Assembly: GCF_002209485.1 (NCBI RefSeq)
Contig: NZ_NJIX01000003.1
Location: forward strand, 1 to 64,000
Length of the DNA: 64,000 bases
Source of the DNA: Achromobacter sp. HZ34
Lineage (GTDB): Bacteria > Pseudomonadota > Gammaproteobacteria > Burkholderiales > Burkholderiaceae_B
Direction of reading: 5' to 3'
Shown: positions 18,239 to 28,542 of the stretch, piece after piece
How positions within the stretch are numbered: position 1 is the stretch's first letter
Layout: each line of letters opens with the position of its first letter
Position numbers and translations under genes: made by a program
Notes under the pieces: generated by a model
What the model saw: only the letters and a program-made list of their open reading frames with translations
The model's database searches: none
Told to the model about the DNA's origin: nothing

Positions 18239-18884
18239 GGGCGGCCTCGCGCGTGCGCTGGATCTGCGCCACCAGCGCGGCCGTATCGCGCGCCTCGAAA
18301 GCGGCCTTGTCGTACAGATTGCTGCCAATACCGACCAGGCTGGCGCCCGCCTTGAAATACGCCCCCATGTTCTGTGCGGTAACGCCGCCCGTGGGGCAGA
18401 ACACGCTGTCGGGAAACACCGACTTCAACGCCGCCAGGTGGCCCGGCCCGCCCGTCTCGGCGGGAAACACCTTGACCACGTCGGCACCGGCGCGGCGGGC
18501 CTGCACGACTTCGGTGGGCGTGAAGGCACCGGCCAGGCACAGCGCATCCGCGGCATGGGCCAGCGGCACCAGTTCCGGCAGCACGGCAGGCGACACCAGG
18601 AAATCGACGCCGGCCACCAGCGCGTCGCGCGCCTGGTCTTCTTCCAGTACCGTGCCCAGGCCCAGCAGCAATGTGGCGCCGTGCTTGTCGCGCAGGGCGC
18701 GCACCAGGTCGATGACATCGGGAATGGTCCAGGTCAGTTCCAGCGTGGTGCAACCGGCGGCGATCGCCACCTCGGCCGCATAAGCCGCGGTAGCGGCGTC
18801 GCCATAGCGCAGCACGGGCACCACGCGGGCACCCAGCAGGGTGGCGAGTTTGCGTTGGCGGATATCCAGGGTAGCGTCGCTCAT
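18231..18884 (-). CDS. eda: 2-Keto-3-deoxy-6-phosphogluconate aldolase
   Basis: This 217-residue class I aldolase cleaves KDPG to pyruvate and glyceraldehyde-3-phosphate. The Schiff-base lysine lies in ADVVKVFPAE, the substrate-site glutamate region reads TTLELTWT, and the C-terminal CPTGGVTAQNM and GIGSNLYD bind phosphate. Length is typical. It lies between the IclR regulator (81 bases upstream) and kdgK (overlapping). It could instead be the 2-dehydro-3-deoxy-6-phosphogalactonate aldolase of a Dgo-type pathway. Confidence 0.92.
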   Translation of the reverse strand: MSDATLDIRQRKLATLLGARVVPVLRYGDAATAAYAAEVAIAAGCTTLELTWTIPDVIDLVRALRDKHGATLLLGLGTVLEEDQARDALVAGVDFLVSPAVLPELVPLAHAADALCLAGAFTPTEVVQARRAGADVVKVFPAETGGPGHLAALKSVFPDSVFCPTGGVTAQNMGAYFKAGASLVGIGSNLYDKAAFEARDTAALVAQIQRTREAAHG

Positions 18885-18965
18885 AAGGTCTCGGAGATGG
18901 CAATGGAAGTGGATGGGAGCCGTCGCGACGGCCAGATTGTCTGCATATTCAAAGCCATGAGGGAT

Positions 18966-19826
18966 TCAAGAAGCCTCATGCAAGGGCAGCGCCAGCCGGC
19001 GCCGCGCCATGTCGCGCAGGCGCAGCAGCGGCGCGACATAGCGCGCGGCCGGCACGCCCTGCTGCCGATAACTCAAGGTACTGACACTGACGCAAGCCAG
19101 CGGCCGGCCATCGGGCCCGGCAATGGCCACGCCGTAACAGACGATGCCGCGCTCGTTTTCCTCGTTGTCGATCGAATAGCCTTGCTCACGTATGCGCGCC
19201 AGTTCCTCGCGCAGCGCCGGCGGCCGGGTGATGGTGTTGGGCATGCAAGGCGTCAAGACCAGGGCATCGACCAATGAATCACTTGTGGAAAGCGGCAACG
19301 CCGCCATATACGCCTTGCCCGCGGCACTGCAGTGCAAGGCCAGGCGACCGCCCACCCGCGATGCCATGCGCACCGGCCCCTGGCTTTCCAGCTTGTCGAT
19401 GTAGATCATCTCGTGGCCCGCAGGTACCGAAAGATGCACGGTTTCGCCGGTTTCATCGCGCAGTGCGCGCAGGTCGTCGGCCAGCGCGCTGCGCAGGTCC
19501 AGCTGGGACCAGGCGCGGCTGGCCAGCTGGATCAGGCGTGGGCCCAGGCGGTAGCGGCCAGGCACGCCGGCTGCAACCGGCGCTTCGGCCAGCATGCCCT
19601 GCTCGACCAGGGCGGCGACGATCCGGTAGACGGTAGGACGCGGATAGCCGCTGAGCCGCACCAGGTCGGCCATGGCGGGCGCCGCGGAGGCGTCGGCCAC
19701 CACCTGCAGCACCGTCATGAATTTTGCAAAGGCGGCCGTGCCGGCCACGCCGGGCTTGTCCGTTGTGGCCGGCACGGCCGCAATGTCCGGCTTATCCGAA
19801 ATGTTCAACTTGTCGTGGCTGTCCAC
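18966..19826 (-). CDS. IclR-family transcriptional regulator
   Basis: This 286-residue regulator has a winged helix-turn-helix (about residues 30-95, with LVRLSGYPRPTVYRIVAALVEQGML) and a C-terminal effector domain (HCSAAGKAYMAAL, DNEENERGIVCYGVAI). It begins with GTG at 19826; no in-frame ATG precedes the DNA-binding domain. It is first in the iclR-eda-kdgK unit, so it probably responds to a keto-deoxy sugar acid, like KdgR. Repeats overlapping its start (next entry) suggest autoregulation. Confidence 0.92.
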   Translation of the reverse strand: MDSHDKLNISDKPDIAAVPATTDKPGVAGTAAFAKFMTVLQVVADASAAPAMADLVRLSGYPRPTVYRIVAALVEQGMLAEAPVAAGVPGRYRLGPRLIQLASRAWSQLDLRSALADDLRALRDETGETVHLSVPAGHEMIYIDKLESQGPVRMASRVGGRLALHCSAAGKAYMAALPLSTSDSLVDALVLTPCMPNTITRPPALREELARIREQGYSIDNEENERGIVCYGVAIAGPDGRPLACVSVSTLSYRQQGVPAARYVAPLLRLRDMARRRLALPLHEAS

Positions 19827-19869
19827 AATATGGTCATCGTTTCCACAATATAGTCGCGATTATTCCACA
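19822..19869. promoter_or_regulatory. Phased TCCACA repeats, candidate IclR operator
   Basis: TCCACAATATGGTC at 19822 and TCCACAATATAGTC at 19842 repeat with a 20-bp period, and a third TCCACA begins at 19864. The block overlaps the iclR start and lies in the divergent gap before uvrA. Two helical turns between copies suits a multimeric repressor acting on its own gene. This is inference. Confidence 0.5.
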
Positions 19870-19965
19870 GCCATGCCCACCGCCCCAAGGCACGATTTCC
19901 CCAATACCCACGCCGGCGACCCCGCCGCCGCCTCCCCCTATTGACGCACAGGCTACGATTACAGG

Positions 19966-22900
19966 ATGACTTCCGAAATTCGCATCGTTGGCGCACGCCA
20001 GAACAATCTCAAGAACCTGGACGTAACTTTCGCCACTGGCGAATTCGTCGTCGTTACCGGCGTCTCGGGCTCGGGCAAAAGCTCCCTGGCTTTCGACACG
20101 CTGTATGCCGAAGGGCAGCGGCGCTACGTCGAAACCTTCTCTCCCTATGCGCGTCAGTTCCTCGACCGCATGGACAAACCGCAGGTCGACCGGATCGAAG
20201 GCATACTTCCCGCCATCGCCATCGACCAGACCAATCCCGTGCGCAGTTCGCGCAGCACCGTCGGCACGATGACGGAGCTGAACGACCACCTGAAGCTGCT
20301 GTTCGCGCGTGGCGCGCACCTGTTCTGCCGCGGCTGTGGCCGGCCGGTGCGGCGCGACACGCCCGATTCGATTCGCCAGTCGCTGGCCGAGCGCAGCGTC
20401 GAAGCGAGCGACCCGCGCCTGGTCGTGACCTTCCCCATCAAGGTGCCGGCGAACTTCACTGAAGACGAAGTGCGCGGCTTCCTGGAACAGCAGGGCTATA
20501 CCCGCGTCCATGGGCAGGAAGGCGAGGCCGCCGCGACCGTCAACGATCCCGGCGCGGAAGCCCGGAAAGACTCCGCGAAAAAAGGCGCCGCGAAAAAGAG
20601 CAAGGACGCGCCGGTGGAACAGCGCGTGCTGCACGTGGTGCAGGACCGTTTCCGCTTTTCCAGCGCCGAGACCGATCGCGTCATGGAAGCCCTGGACACC
20701 GCGCTGCGCATGGGCGCCGGCCACCTTGCCGTGCATGTGCTGGATGACGACGGCCGCGACGCCCAGGTCTGGAAGTACAGCGACCGCCTGCACTGCGCCG
20801 ACTGCGACATCGAATACGCCGACCCGCTGCCCAGTTCCTTCTCCTTCAACTCGCCGCTGGGCGCCTGCGAATCGTGCCGTGGCTTCGGCCGCGTCATCGG
20901 CATCGACTTCGGCCTGGTCATCCCGGACGAGAACAAGACGCTGCTGGAAGGCGCCATCAAGCCCTGGCAGACGGCCAGCTACAAGGAATGCCAGGACGAT
21001 CTGCAGAAGTACGCGCCGCGCGCGGGCGTGCCCCTGTCCGTGCCCTGGAAGACCATGACGCCGCAGCAGCAGGAATGGGTGCTGCATGGCGACCCCGACT
21101 TCAAGGGGGGCAGCCAGGCCTGGAAAAACCAGTGGTATGGCGTGCAGCGCTTCTTCGCCTGGCTCGAAACCAAGGCCTACAAGATGCACGTGCGGGTGCT
21201 GCTGTCGAAGTACCGCAGCTATACGCCTTGCCCCACCTGCCGCGGCTCGCGCCTGAAGCCCGATGCGCTGCTGTGGCGCGTCGGCACCAAGGACGAGGCC
21301 GACGCCGTCATGCCGGCGGAAGACGGCCACTATCGCCGTTTCAAACCGGTCCAGGCGAACTGGTCGGATGAGTTGCTGTACCTGCTGGACGGCCTGTCCA
21401 TCCATGACGTGATGCTGCTGCCCATCGAACGCGTGCGTGCGTACTTCGACAGCCTGCGTTACCACGGCGTACTCGATGCCGCTACCGATCTGCTGTTGAC
21501 GGAGGTGCGCGCACGCCTGAAATTCCTCTGCGACGTCGGCCTCGGCTACCTGACGCTGGACCGCCAGAGCCGCACGCTGTCCGGTGGCGAAGTGCAGCGT
21601 ATCAACCTGACGACCGCGCTGGGCACCTCCCTGGTCAACACGCTGTTCGTCCTGGATGAACCCTCCATCGGCCTGCACCCACGCGATATGCATCGCGTGG
21701 TGGAGGTCATGCATCGCCTGCGCGATGCGGGCAATACGCTGGTCGTGGTCGAACACGACCCGCAGGTCATGATCGCCGCCGACCGCGTCCTGGACATCGG
21801 TCCCGGCCCCGGCGAACGGGGCGGCAACATCGTCTTCGACGGCACGCCCGCGCAGCTGCGCGCCGCGCCCACGCTGACGGGCGATTACCTGGGTGGCCGC
21901 CTGCGCGTGGAAGCGCCGCGGCCCATGCCGGTGGCGGCCAATACTCCCCGCCTGCTGCTGGAAGGCGTCAATGCGCACAACCTGAAGAACGTTTCGGTGG
22001 AAATTCCGCTGGGCCGCCTGGTGTGCGTCACCGGCGTGTCCGGCTCCGGCAAATCGACGCTGGTGTCCGACGTGCTGTATCCGGCCCTGCTCAAGCTCAA
22101 GGGCAAGCCTTCCGAAGCGCCGGGCGCTTTCGGGCGCCTGCTGGGCGCCGAGCAGATCGCCGACGTGGTGCTGGTGGACCAGACCCAGATCGGCAAGACC
22201 GCGCGCTCCAATCCGGCTAGTTATGTCGGCGCCTTCGATGCGATCCGCAAGCTGTTCTCGCAGGCGCCGCTGTCGAAAGAGCGCGCGTACACGGCGGGCA
22301 CCTTCAGCTTCAATAGCGGCGAGGGCCGCTGCCCGGTCTGCGGCGGCACCGGCTTCGAACACGTGGAAATGCAGTTCCTGTCCGACGTGTACCTGCGTTG
22401 CCCTGACTGCGACGGCAAGCGTTTCCGTCCGGAGGTGCTGCAGGTCCGCGTCGAGCATCTGGGCAAGAGCGCGTCCATCGACGAAGTGCTGGAAATGACG
22501 GTGAGCGAGGCGCTGGAGTTCTTCAAGGGCCTGCGCGACGTCCAGACCGGCCTGGCCCCCTTGGCCGACGTGGGCCTGGAATACGTGCGCCTGGGGCAAC
22601 CCGTGCCAACCTTGTCGGGCGGCGAGGCGCAGCGCCTGAAGCTGGCCGGCCACCTGGCCGAGGCAGCCCGCAGCGGCATCGCCACGGCCAAGGTCGCCAA
22701 GAAGGGCAGCCTGTTCCTGTTCGACGAACCGACCACCGGCCTGCACTTCGACGATGTCGCGCGGCTGATGCGCGCGTTCCGCAAGCTGCTGGCGGCGGGG
22801 CATACGCTGCTGGTCATCGAGCACAACCTGGACGTGATCCGCGCGGCCGACTGGCTGCTGGACCTCGGGCCCGACGGCGGCGACGCCGGCGGCCTGCTGG

Positions 22901-25698
22901 TGGGCTACGGCACGCCGCAAGACCTGATGGACAATCCAGCTTCGCATACGGGCGCCGCGCTGCGTGAATACGAACACGCCATCCTGCCCGCGCAAACGGT
23001 GCAGGTCAGCCATGCCGCGCAGGATGACGACGACGGCGAAGCCAAGGTCAACGGCACGCCGCTGCCGGCCACGCTGCGGCGCCAGGCGCCCATGTCCATC
23101 GAGATCCGCAACGCGCGCGAACACAACCTGAAGAACATCAGCGTGGAAATTCCGCGCGACAAGTTCACCGTGATCACCGGCGTGTCCGGCTCCGGCAAGT
23201 CCACCCTGGCGTTCGACATCCTGTTCAACGAAGGCCAGCGGCGCTATCTGGAATCGCTCAACGCCTACGCGCGCGCCATCGTGCAGCCGGCCGGCAAGCC
23301 CGACGTCGATGCCATCTTCGGCATTCCGCCGACGGTGGCCATCGCCCAGCGCACCAGCCGCGGCGGCCTCAAGTCCACCGTCGCCACGATGACGGAGATC
23401 CATCACTTCCTGCGCCTGCTGTACGTGAAGCTGGGCGTGCAGTATTCGCCGGACTACAACGTCCCCGTCGAACCGCAAACGCCTGACCAGATCGTCGCCC
23501 GCATCCTGCGCGAGCGCGCCGGCCAGCGCATCGGCGTACTGGCGCCCCTGGTCACCGCGCGCAAGGGCTTCTATACCGACCTGGCCAAATGGGCCGGCGG
23601 CAAAGGCCACACGCATCTGCGGGTGGACGGCGTCTTCACGCCGGTCAGCCCGTGGCCGCGCCTGGACCGCTACAAGGAACACACCATCGAACTGCCGGTG
23701 GCCGATGTGCTGGTCGATCCCGCCAACGAAGCGCCCCTGCGCGAAGCCGTGCGCAGTGCGCTGGACTACGGCCAGGGGGCGCTCAGCGTGCTGTGGCCGC
23801 TGGATACCCTGCGCAGCGATCCGGATGCCGTGCTGGAGCAGGCGCACTTCTCCACCAAGCGTACTTGCCCGATCAGCGGCGTCAGCTTCCCCGAGCTGGA
23901 CCCGCGCATGTTCTCCTACAACTCCAAGCACGGCTGGTGCCCGACCTGCTTCGGCGCGGGCGTGGTGATGCCCGATCTGGACGAAGAGCAGACCGGTGAG
24001 GAAGCGGGCCTGATCGAACGCTATGCCGGCGAAGCCATGGTGTGCCCGACCTGCCACGGCCAGCGCCTGAACCGCGTGGCCCTGCACGTGCGCTGGCGCG
24101 ACCGTTCCATCGCGGAACTGGCCGCGCTGTCGGTGAACGACGCGCATACCTTCTTCACGGGGCTGGTGGTGAAGGGCCGCGAAGCGGAAATCGCGCGCGA
24201 CATTCTCGCGGAGATCCGCAGCCGCCTGAATTTCATGAAGGAAGTGGGCCTGGATTACCTGCAGCTGGATCGCGCGGCGCCGACCCTGTCGGGCGGCGAA
24301 GCACAGCGCATCCGCCTGGCCGCGCAACTGGGCTCCAATATGCAGGGCGTGTGCTACATCCTGGACGAGCCCACCATCGGTTTGCATCCGCGCGACAACC
24401 GCATCCTGCTGGACGCGCTGGGCCGCCTGGAAGGCAATGGCAACACGCTGGTGGTGGTCGAGCATGACGACGACACCATCCGGCGCGCCGCCCACATCAT
24501 CGACATCGGTCCGGGTGCCGGCGTGCGGGGCGGCCAGGTGGTGGCCCAGGGTACGGCGGAAGACCTGATGAAGGACGAGCGCTCGGTGACCGGGCGCTAT
24601 CTGAAGAATCCGTTGCGGCATCCGCTGCAAGGCCGCCGCGCCATCGAGAAGGACACCGCCTTCGTGGAGGTGCGCAACGCCCATCTGCATAATCTGCACA
24701 ACGTCAATGCGCGCTTCCCCATCGGCCGCCTGAGCGTGGTCACGGGGGTGTCGGGATCGGGTAAATCCACCCTGGCGCGCGAGGTGCTGCTGGACAACCT
24801 GCTGCAGGCGGTGTCGCAAGGCGCGGCACCCAAGTGGCACGGCTGCACCGACATCAAGGGCTGGGAGGCACTGGACCGGGTGCTGGAAGTGGACCAGACG
24901 CCCATCGGCAAGACGCCGCGTTCCTGCCCCGGTACCTATATCGGTTTCTGGGACGACGTGCGCAAGCAGTTCGCCGACACCAAGGAAGCGCGTATGCGCG
25001 GCTGGTCGACGGCGCGTTTCTCGTTCAATACCGGTGATGGCCGCTGCCCGATCTGCGAAGGCCAGGGTATGCGCACCATCGAGATGAACTTTCTGCCGGA
25101 CGTGAAGGTACCTTGCGATGCGTGCAATGGCGCGCGCTTCAACGTCGACACGCTGTCGGTGCAGATGCGCGGCAAGCATGCCGGCGAAGTGCTGTCCATG
25201 GAAGTGGACGATGCGCTGGAGTACTTCGCGGCCCATCCCAAGGTGCGTCGTCCCTTGCAGCTGATGCAGGACGTGGGCCTGGGCTACCTGACGCTGGGCC
25301 AGCCGTCGCCCACGCTGTCCGGTGGCGAAGCGCAGCGCATCAAGCTGGTGTCGGAGCTGTCCAAGGCCAGGCTGACCGATGGCGTCATCACCACCGGGCG
25401 CGCGTCGCGCATTCCGCACACCTTGTACGTGCTGGATGAGCCGACGGTGGGCTTGTCCATGGCCGATGTCGAGAAGCTGATCCACGTGCTGCATCGCCTG
25501 GTCGAGGCGGGCAACACCGTGGTGGTGATCGAACACAACCTGGACGTTATCGCCGAAGCCGACTGGCTGCTCGATATGGGGCCGGAAGGCGGCAGCGGTG
25601 GTGGTCAGCTGGTGGCCCAGGGGACGCCGGAAGACGTCATGGCCCTGCGCGAAAAGTCACACACCGGCCAGGTGCTGGCGGAGTTCCTGCGACAATAG
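19966..25698 (+). CDS. uvrA: Double-length excinuclease ABC subunit A (tandem UvrA)
   Basis: This 1910-residue protein is about twice the usual UvrA length (E. coli 940). UvrA recognises DNA damage and loads UvrB. Four ATPase modules are visible: Walker A VSGSGKS near residues 34, 690, 1073 and 1594, and signatures LSGGE near 538, 882, 1440 and 1783. Residues 1-1000 form a complete UvrA with zinc motifs CADC...CESC and [10 protein letters not shown]...CPDC. From about 1043 ([15 protein letters not shown]) a second UvrA follows in frame with CPTC and CPICEGQGM...CDAC pairs. Its Cys pair near the UvrB-binding region is replaced by [11 protein letters not shown] Lys/Ala-rich insert lies near 195-220. 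Whether this is the only UvrA of the genome cannot be seen. Confidence 0.93.
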   Translation: MTSEIRIVGARQNNLKNLDVTFATGEFVVVTGVSGSGKSSLAFDTLYAEGQRRYVETFSPYARQFLDRMDKPQVDRIEGILPAIAIDQTNPVRSSRSTVGTMTELNDHLKLLFARGAHLFCRGCGRPVRRDTPDSIRQSLAERSVEASDPRLVVTFPIKVPANFTEDEVRGFLEQQGYTRVHGQEGEAAATVNDPGAEARKDSAKKGAAKKSKDAPVEQRVLHVVQDRFRFSSAETDRVMEALDTALRMGAGHLAVHVLDDDGRDAQVWKYSDRLHCADCDIEYADPLPSSFSFNSPLGACESCRGFGRVIGIDFGLVIPDENKTLLEGAIKPWQTASYKECQDDLQKYAPRAGVPLSVPWKTMTPQQQEWVLHGDPDFKGGSQAWKNQWYGVQRFFAWLETKAYKMHVRVLLSKYRSYTPCPTCRGSRLKPDALLWRVGTKDEADAVMPAEDGHYRRFKPVQANWSDELLYLLDGLSIHDVMLLPIERVRAYFDSLRYHGVLDAATDLLLTEVRARLKFLCDVGLGYLTLDRQSRTLSGGEVQRINLTTALGTSLVNTLFVLDEPSIGLHPRDMHRVVEVMHRLRDAGNTLVVVEHDPQVMIAADRVLDIGPGPGERGGNIVFDGTPAQLRAAPTLTGDYLGGRLRVEAPRPMPVAANTPRLLLEGVNAHNLKNVSVEIPLGRLVCVTGVSGSGKSTLVSDVLYPALLKLKGKPSEAPGAFGRLLGAEQIADVVLVDQTQIGKTARSNPASYVGAFDAIRKLFSQAPLSKERAYTAGTFSFNSGEGRCPVCGGTGFEHVEMQFLSDVYLRCPDCDGKRFRPEVLQVRVEHLGKSASIDEVLEMTVSEALEFFKGLRDVQTGLAPLADVGLEYVRLGQPVPTLSGGEAQRLKLAGHLAEAARSGIATAKVAKKGSLFLFDEPTTGLHFDDVARLMRAFRKLLAAGHTLLVIEHNLDVIRAADWLLDLGPDGGDAGGLLVGYGTPQDLMDNPASHTGAALREYEHAILPAQTVQVSHAAQDDDDGEAKVNGTPLPATLRRQAPMSIEIRNAREHNLKNISVEIPRDKFTVITGVSGSGKSTLAFDILFNEGQRRYLESLNAYARAIVQPAGKPDVDAIFGIPPTVAIAQRTSRGGLKSTVATMTEIHHFLRLLYVKLGVQYSPDYNVPVEPQTPDQIVARILRERAGQRIGVLAPLVTARKGFYTDLAKWAGGKGHTHLRVDGVFTPVSPWPRLDRYKEHTIELPVADVLVDPANEAPLREAVRSALDYGQGALSVLWPLDTLRSDPDAVLEQAHFSTKRTCPISGVSFPELDPRMFSYNSKHGWCPTCFGAGVVMPDLDEEQTGEEAGLIERYAGEAMVCPTCHGQRLNRVALHVRWRDRSIAELAALSVNDAHTFFTGLVVKGREAEIARDILAEIRSRLNFMKEVGLDYLQLDRAAPTLSGGEAQRIRLAAQLGSNMQGVCYILDEPTIGLHPRDNRILLDALGRLEGNGNTLVVVEHDDDTIRRAAHIIDIGPGAGVRGGQVVAQGTAEDLMKDERSVTGRYLKNPLRHPLQGRRAIEKDTAFVEVRNAHLHNLHNVNARFPIGRLSVVTGVSGSGKSTLAREVLLDNLLQAVSQGAAPKWHGCTDIKGWEALDRVLEVDQTPIGKTPRSCPGTYIGFWDDVRKQFADTKEARMRGWSTARFSFNTGDGRCPICEGQGMRTIEMNFLPDVKVPCDACNGARFNVDTLSVQMRGKHAGEVLSMEVDDALEYFAAHPKVRRPLQLMQDVGLGYLTLGQPSPTLSGGEAQRIKLVSELSKARLTDGVITTGRASRIPHTLYVLDEPTVGLSMADVEKLIHVLHRLVEAGNTVVVIEHNLDVIAEADWLLDMGPEGGSGGGQLVAQGTPEDVMALREKSHTGQVLAEFLRQ

Positions 25699-25780
25699 AT
25701 GATCGTCTCTCTGATCCGCGCCCTCGGCCGGCTGTTCATGTTTCCTTTCCGTCCGGCCGACAAGGGACTCCGACTTCGCA

Positions 25781-27061
25781 ATGTATTGCCGTTTTGAAGA
25801 CCGCCTGCGTGGGCATGCACTGGAGCTGGTGGGTTTCTGCCGGCGTATCGAAGCTCGTGCGCCACAGGAACTGCCGGCAGCGCTGGCCGCCATCGAGGCG
25901 GCCCGGCGCGCAGGCCATTGGGTGGCGCTGATGCTGGACTTCGAGTTGGGCGAATGGTTGCTGCCCGAAGTCATCGGCGCGCCTGGCCGCAGTGCCATCG
26001 GCCGGGCCGCCCAGCGCTGCGGCGGCACCAGTGCGGGCTTGCAGGCTGCGGGTGCCGGGCTCGGCGCGACGGCTACCGCCGGCGGATCCACGGGTGCAGC
26101 CGGATCTAGGGTCGCCGGCGGATTGGGCAGCCTGCCCGGGGCCGACGACAAGCCGGCGCCATCGCGCAAACGCCCGCGCTTGCGGGCGCTGGTGTTCGAG
26201 GGCGTGGTGCGGGGCCAGCCCTGGCCTGTGCCGGACGATGCCGGCAGCCGCATCCTGGACGTGCAGCCGCGCACACCGCACGACGACTACCTGGCCCAGG
26301 TCGAAGCCATCCGTGAAGGCATCGGCCGTGGCGACTACTACCAGGTCAACTACACCCAGCCGATGGACCTGCGCGTGCAGGGCGATCCGCGCGAGCTGTA
26401 TGCGCGCATCGCCGCCGCCAATCCGGTGGCGCACGCCGCCTATATCGAGGATGGCACCCAGAGCATCCTGTCGTTCTCGCCCGAGCTGTTCGTGGCCCGC
26501 GAGGGCGCGACGCTGACGGCGCGGCCGATGAAAGGCACGGCGCCGCGCGATGCGGATCCGGTGCGCGACGAAGCCCTGGGTCGTGAACTGCATGCCAGCG
26601 CCAAGAATCGTGCGGAGAACCTGATGATCGTCGACCTGCTGCGCAACGACCTCGGCCGCCTGGCCGAGCCGGGCTCGGTAAAGGTTGACGCGCTGTTCAC
26701 GCTGGAGCGCTATCCTTCGGTCTGGACCATGACGTCGACCATCAGCGCGCAGGCGCCGCATGCCACGTTGGGCGAAGTGCTGGCCGCCTTGTTCCCCTGC
26801 GGATCGGTGACCGGCGCGCCCAAGATCGCCGCCATGCGCCAGATCCGCCGCGCCGAGACGACGCCGCGCGGGCTATATTGCGGCAGCATAGGCTGGCTGG
26901 CGCCGGATGGCGATTTCTCCTTGAACGTGGCGATACGTACGCTGGTGCTGGATACCGAAGGCCATGGCGTTTATGGTGCGGGCGGCGGCATCGTTTTCGA
27001 TTCGGATGCGGAATCGGAATGGCAGGAATGCCTGTGGAAGACGCGCATCCTGGCGAGTTGA
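25781..27061 (+). CDS. pabB: Aminodeoxychorismate synthase component I
   Basis: This 426-residue chorismate-binding enzyme makes 4-amino-4-deoxychorismate for folate synthesis, with glutamine amidotransferase PabA supplying ammonia. The C-terminal chorismate-binding domain is clear: RPMKGTAPRD, NRAENLMIVDLLRNDLGR, FPCGSVTGAPK and GLYCGSIGW. The N-terminal part is short and interrupted at about residues 85-125 by an Ala/Gly-rich low-complexity stretch (AGLGATATAGGSTG). pabC follows 70 bases later, and pabA is not in the window. Confidence 0.92.
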   Translation: MYCRFEDRLRGHALELVGFCRRIEARAPQELPAALAAIEAARRAGHWVALMLDFELGEWLLPEVIGAPGRSAIGRAAQRCGGTSAGLQAAGAGLGATATAGGSTGAAGSRVAGGLGSLPGADDKPAPSRKRPRLRALVFEGVVRGQPWPVPDDAGSRILDVQPRTPHDDYLAQVEAIREGIGRGDYYQVNYTQPMDLRVQGDPRELYARIAAANPVAHAAYIEDGTQSILSFSPELFVAREGATLTARPMKGTAPRDADPVRDEALGRELHASAKNRAENLMIVDLLRNDLGRLAEPGSVKVDALFTLERYPSVWTMTSTISAQAPHATLGEVLAALFPCGSVTGAPKIAAMRQIRRAETTPRGLYCGSIGWLAPDGDFSLNVAIRTLVLDTEGHGVYGAGGGIVFDSDAESEWQECLWKTRILAS

Positions 27062-27131
27062 AGGACTTCGCTGCAAGGCAACGATCACGGCCAGCGGGAC
27101 CGGCGAACAGAGTTAAAAGGATTTATTGGCG

Positions 27132-27833
27132 ATGACCGCAGTTAAGCCCTCTTCCATCCAGCCCGCTTCCATCCAGCCCGCTTCCGCTCAGCCATCCCTG
27201 ATCGAGACCATGCGCGTCGAAGTCGACGGCCGGATCCTGCTGCTGGACCGCCATATGGGCCGCCTGCGGCTTTCCTGTGCGGCGCTGGAGCGCCCCTTCC
27301 ATGGCGATGCCATCCGCGAACAGGTGCTGACCGCCGCCGGCCTGGCACGCACGCCGGGCCCGCAGCGGGTGCGCCTGCTGGTCGATGCACAAGGCCAGGC
27401 GACCGTGCAGGCCACGCCGCTGCCGGACCTGCCGCCTTTGCCGGGCGTGCGCCTATGGCCTGCCCGTCTCGATTCCCGTGAACCGTTGCTGCGCTACAAG
27501 ACGACGCGCCGGCACTGGTACGACGCGCCCACGGCGTGGCTGGCCGAGCACCCGGCATTCTTCGATGCACTGCTGAGCAATGAGAAAGGCGAGTTGTGCG
27601 AAGGCAGCCGCAGCAATGTCTATCTGCAGCTGGGCGGTAAATGGTTCACGCCGCCCATCGATTGCGGCTGCCTGCCTGGCGTGCAACGCGCCGAACTGCT
27701 CGAACGCGGCCTGGTGGAAGAACGCCTGCTCTACGAAGACGACTTACCCCGCGCACGCGGCATCCGCTTGTCCAATGCCCTGCGCGGGTGGTTCGACGTG
27801 GACTGGGTGCGCACGCCGCAGGCCGAGGACTAA
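27132..27833 (+). CDS. pabC: Aminodeoxychorismate lyase (class IV PLP enzyme)
   Basis: This 233-residue PLP enzyme releases pyruvate from aminodeoxychorismate, giving p-aminobenzoate. [14 protein letters not shown] contains the PLP lysine region, and [16 protein letters not shown] and [12 protein letters not shown] are family IV motifs. The first 20 residues carry a threefold repeat ([14 protein letters not shown]), encoded by a 15-bp tandem repeat at 27154-27198, and look like a dispensable extension. Its stop overlaps the convergent tpm stop by four bases. Position after pabB supports PabC over branched-chain or D-amino-acid aminotransferase. Confidence 0.88.
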   Translation: MTAVKPSSIQPASIQPASAQPSLIETMRVEVDGRILLLDRHMGRLRLSCAALERPFHGDAIREQVLTAAGLARTPGPQRVRLLVDAQGQATVQATPLPDLPPLPGVRLWPARLDSREPLLRYKTTRRHWYDAPTAWLAEHPAFFDALLSNEKGELCEGSRSNVYLQLGGKWFTPPIDCGCLPGVQRAELLERGLVEERLLYEDDLPRARGIRLSNALRGWFDVDWVRTPQAED

Positions 27834-28486
27834 CCCCGCTGCAGCGCGTAGACCAGCGTATCCAGCCAGGTCAGGCCGCGCGCGGCGAACTTGGGTTCCT
27901 TGTCCAGCATGGCGCGCCGGTCGAGGCGACGCAACGCGGTATGGCCTGCGTACAAGGCCTGTACCTGGTCCTCGCCCACGGCAAACGGCGGGCCGGGCAT
28001 CTTGTCCTGCTCATAGTCCAGCGTGATCAGCAGCCCGCGCGTACCGGGCGCCAGGCCGGCGTAGACGTGCCGCACGTAGCGTTCGCGCATGCCCGGCGGC
28101 AAGGCGATCAAGGCCGCGCGATCGTACACGCCCGCGCATCCCGCCAGCGTCGCGGCATCCAGCGTGAAGATGTCGCCGCACAGGATCTCGATATTGCCGG
28201 CACGATAGACGTCACCCGCCTCGGTACTGTGCACGCTGGGCGCCAGGCCATTGCCGGTGAAGAATTGCTCGACCGCCAGCGGCGACAACTCCACGCCCAG
28301 CACCGGATGGCCCTGCTGCGCCAGCCAGACCATGTCCAGCGTCTTGCCGCACAAGGGCACCAGCACCCGCCCGCCCGGCGCCACTTCCAGACCCGGCCAA
28401 TACTTGGGCAACAGCGGCGTGACCCGCTCCTGATGAAACCCGGTGACGCCTTCGCGCCACCGATCCAGCCAAAATTGCGCTTCCAT
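27830..28486 (-). CDS. tpm: Thiopurine S-methyltransferase
   Basis: This 218-residue SAM-dependent methyltransferase methylates thiopurines and, in several bacteria, selenium or tellurium oxyanions. The N-terminus [10 protein letters not shown] is typical, the SAM loop reads [20 protein letters not shown], and [15 protein letters not shown] and [17 protein letters not shown] follow. Length matches bacterial TPMT. The ATG at 28486 was chosen over upstream in-frame codons because homology begins there. It is 56 bases downstream of the MurA-like gene. Confidence 0.93.
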   Translation of the reverse strand: MEAQFWLDRWREGVTGFHQERVTPLLPKYWPGLEVAPGGRVLVPLCGKTLDMVWLAQQGHPVLGVELSPLAVEQFFTGNGLAPSVHSTEAGDVYRAGNIEILCGDIFTLDAATLAGCAGVYDRAALIALPPGMRERYVRHVYAGLAPGTRGLLITLDYEQDKMPGPPFAVGEDQVQALYAGHTALRRLDRRAMLDKEPKFAARGLTWLDTLVYALQRG

Positions 28487-28542
28487 GGAGATCCTTGTCT
28501 GGATGCTGCAGTTGGCGTCGCTCGTAAGCCGCGCGCGCCGCC

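Noticed and set aside
19834-25536. A 1900-residue open frame antisense to uvrA
   Set aside because: In GC-rich DNA the strand opposite a long gene often stays open. The product is rich in Arg/Gln/Ala/His with no domain, and uvrA on the plus strand is unmistakable.
25699-25797. 32-codon open frame directly after uvrA (begins MIVSLIRALGRLF)
   Set aside because: No ribosome site is visible and it overlaps the pabB start. Too little to call a leader peptide.
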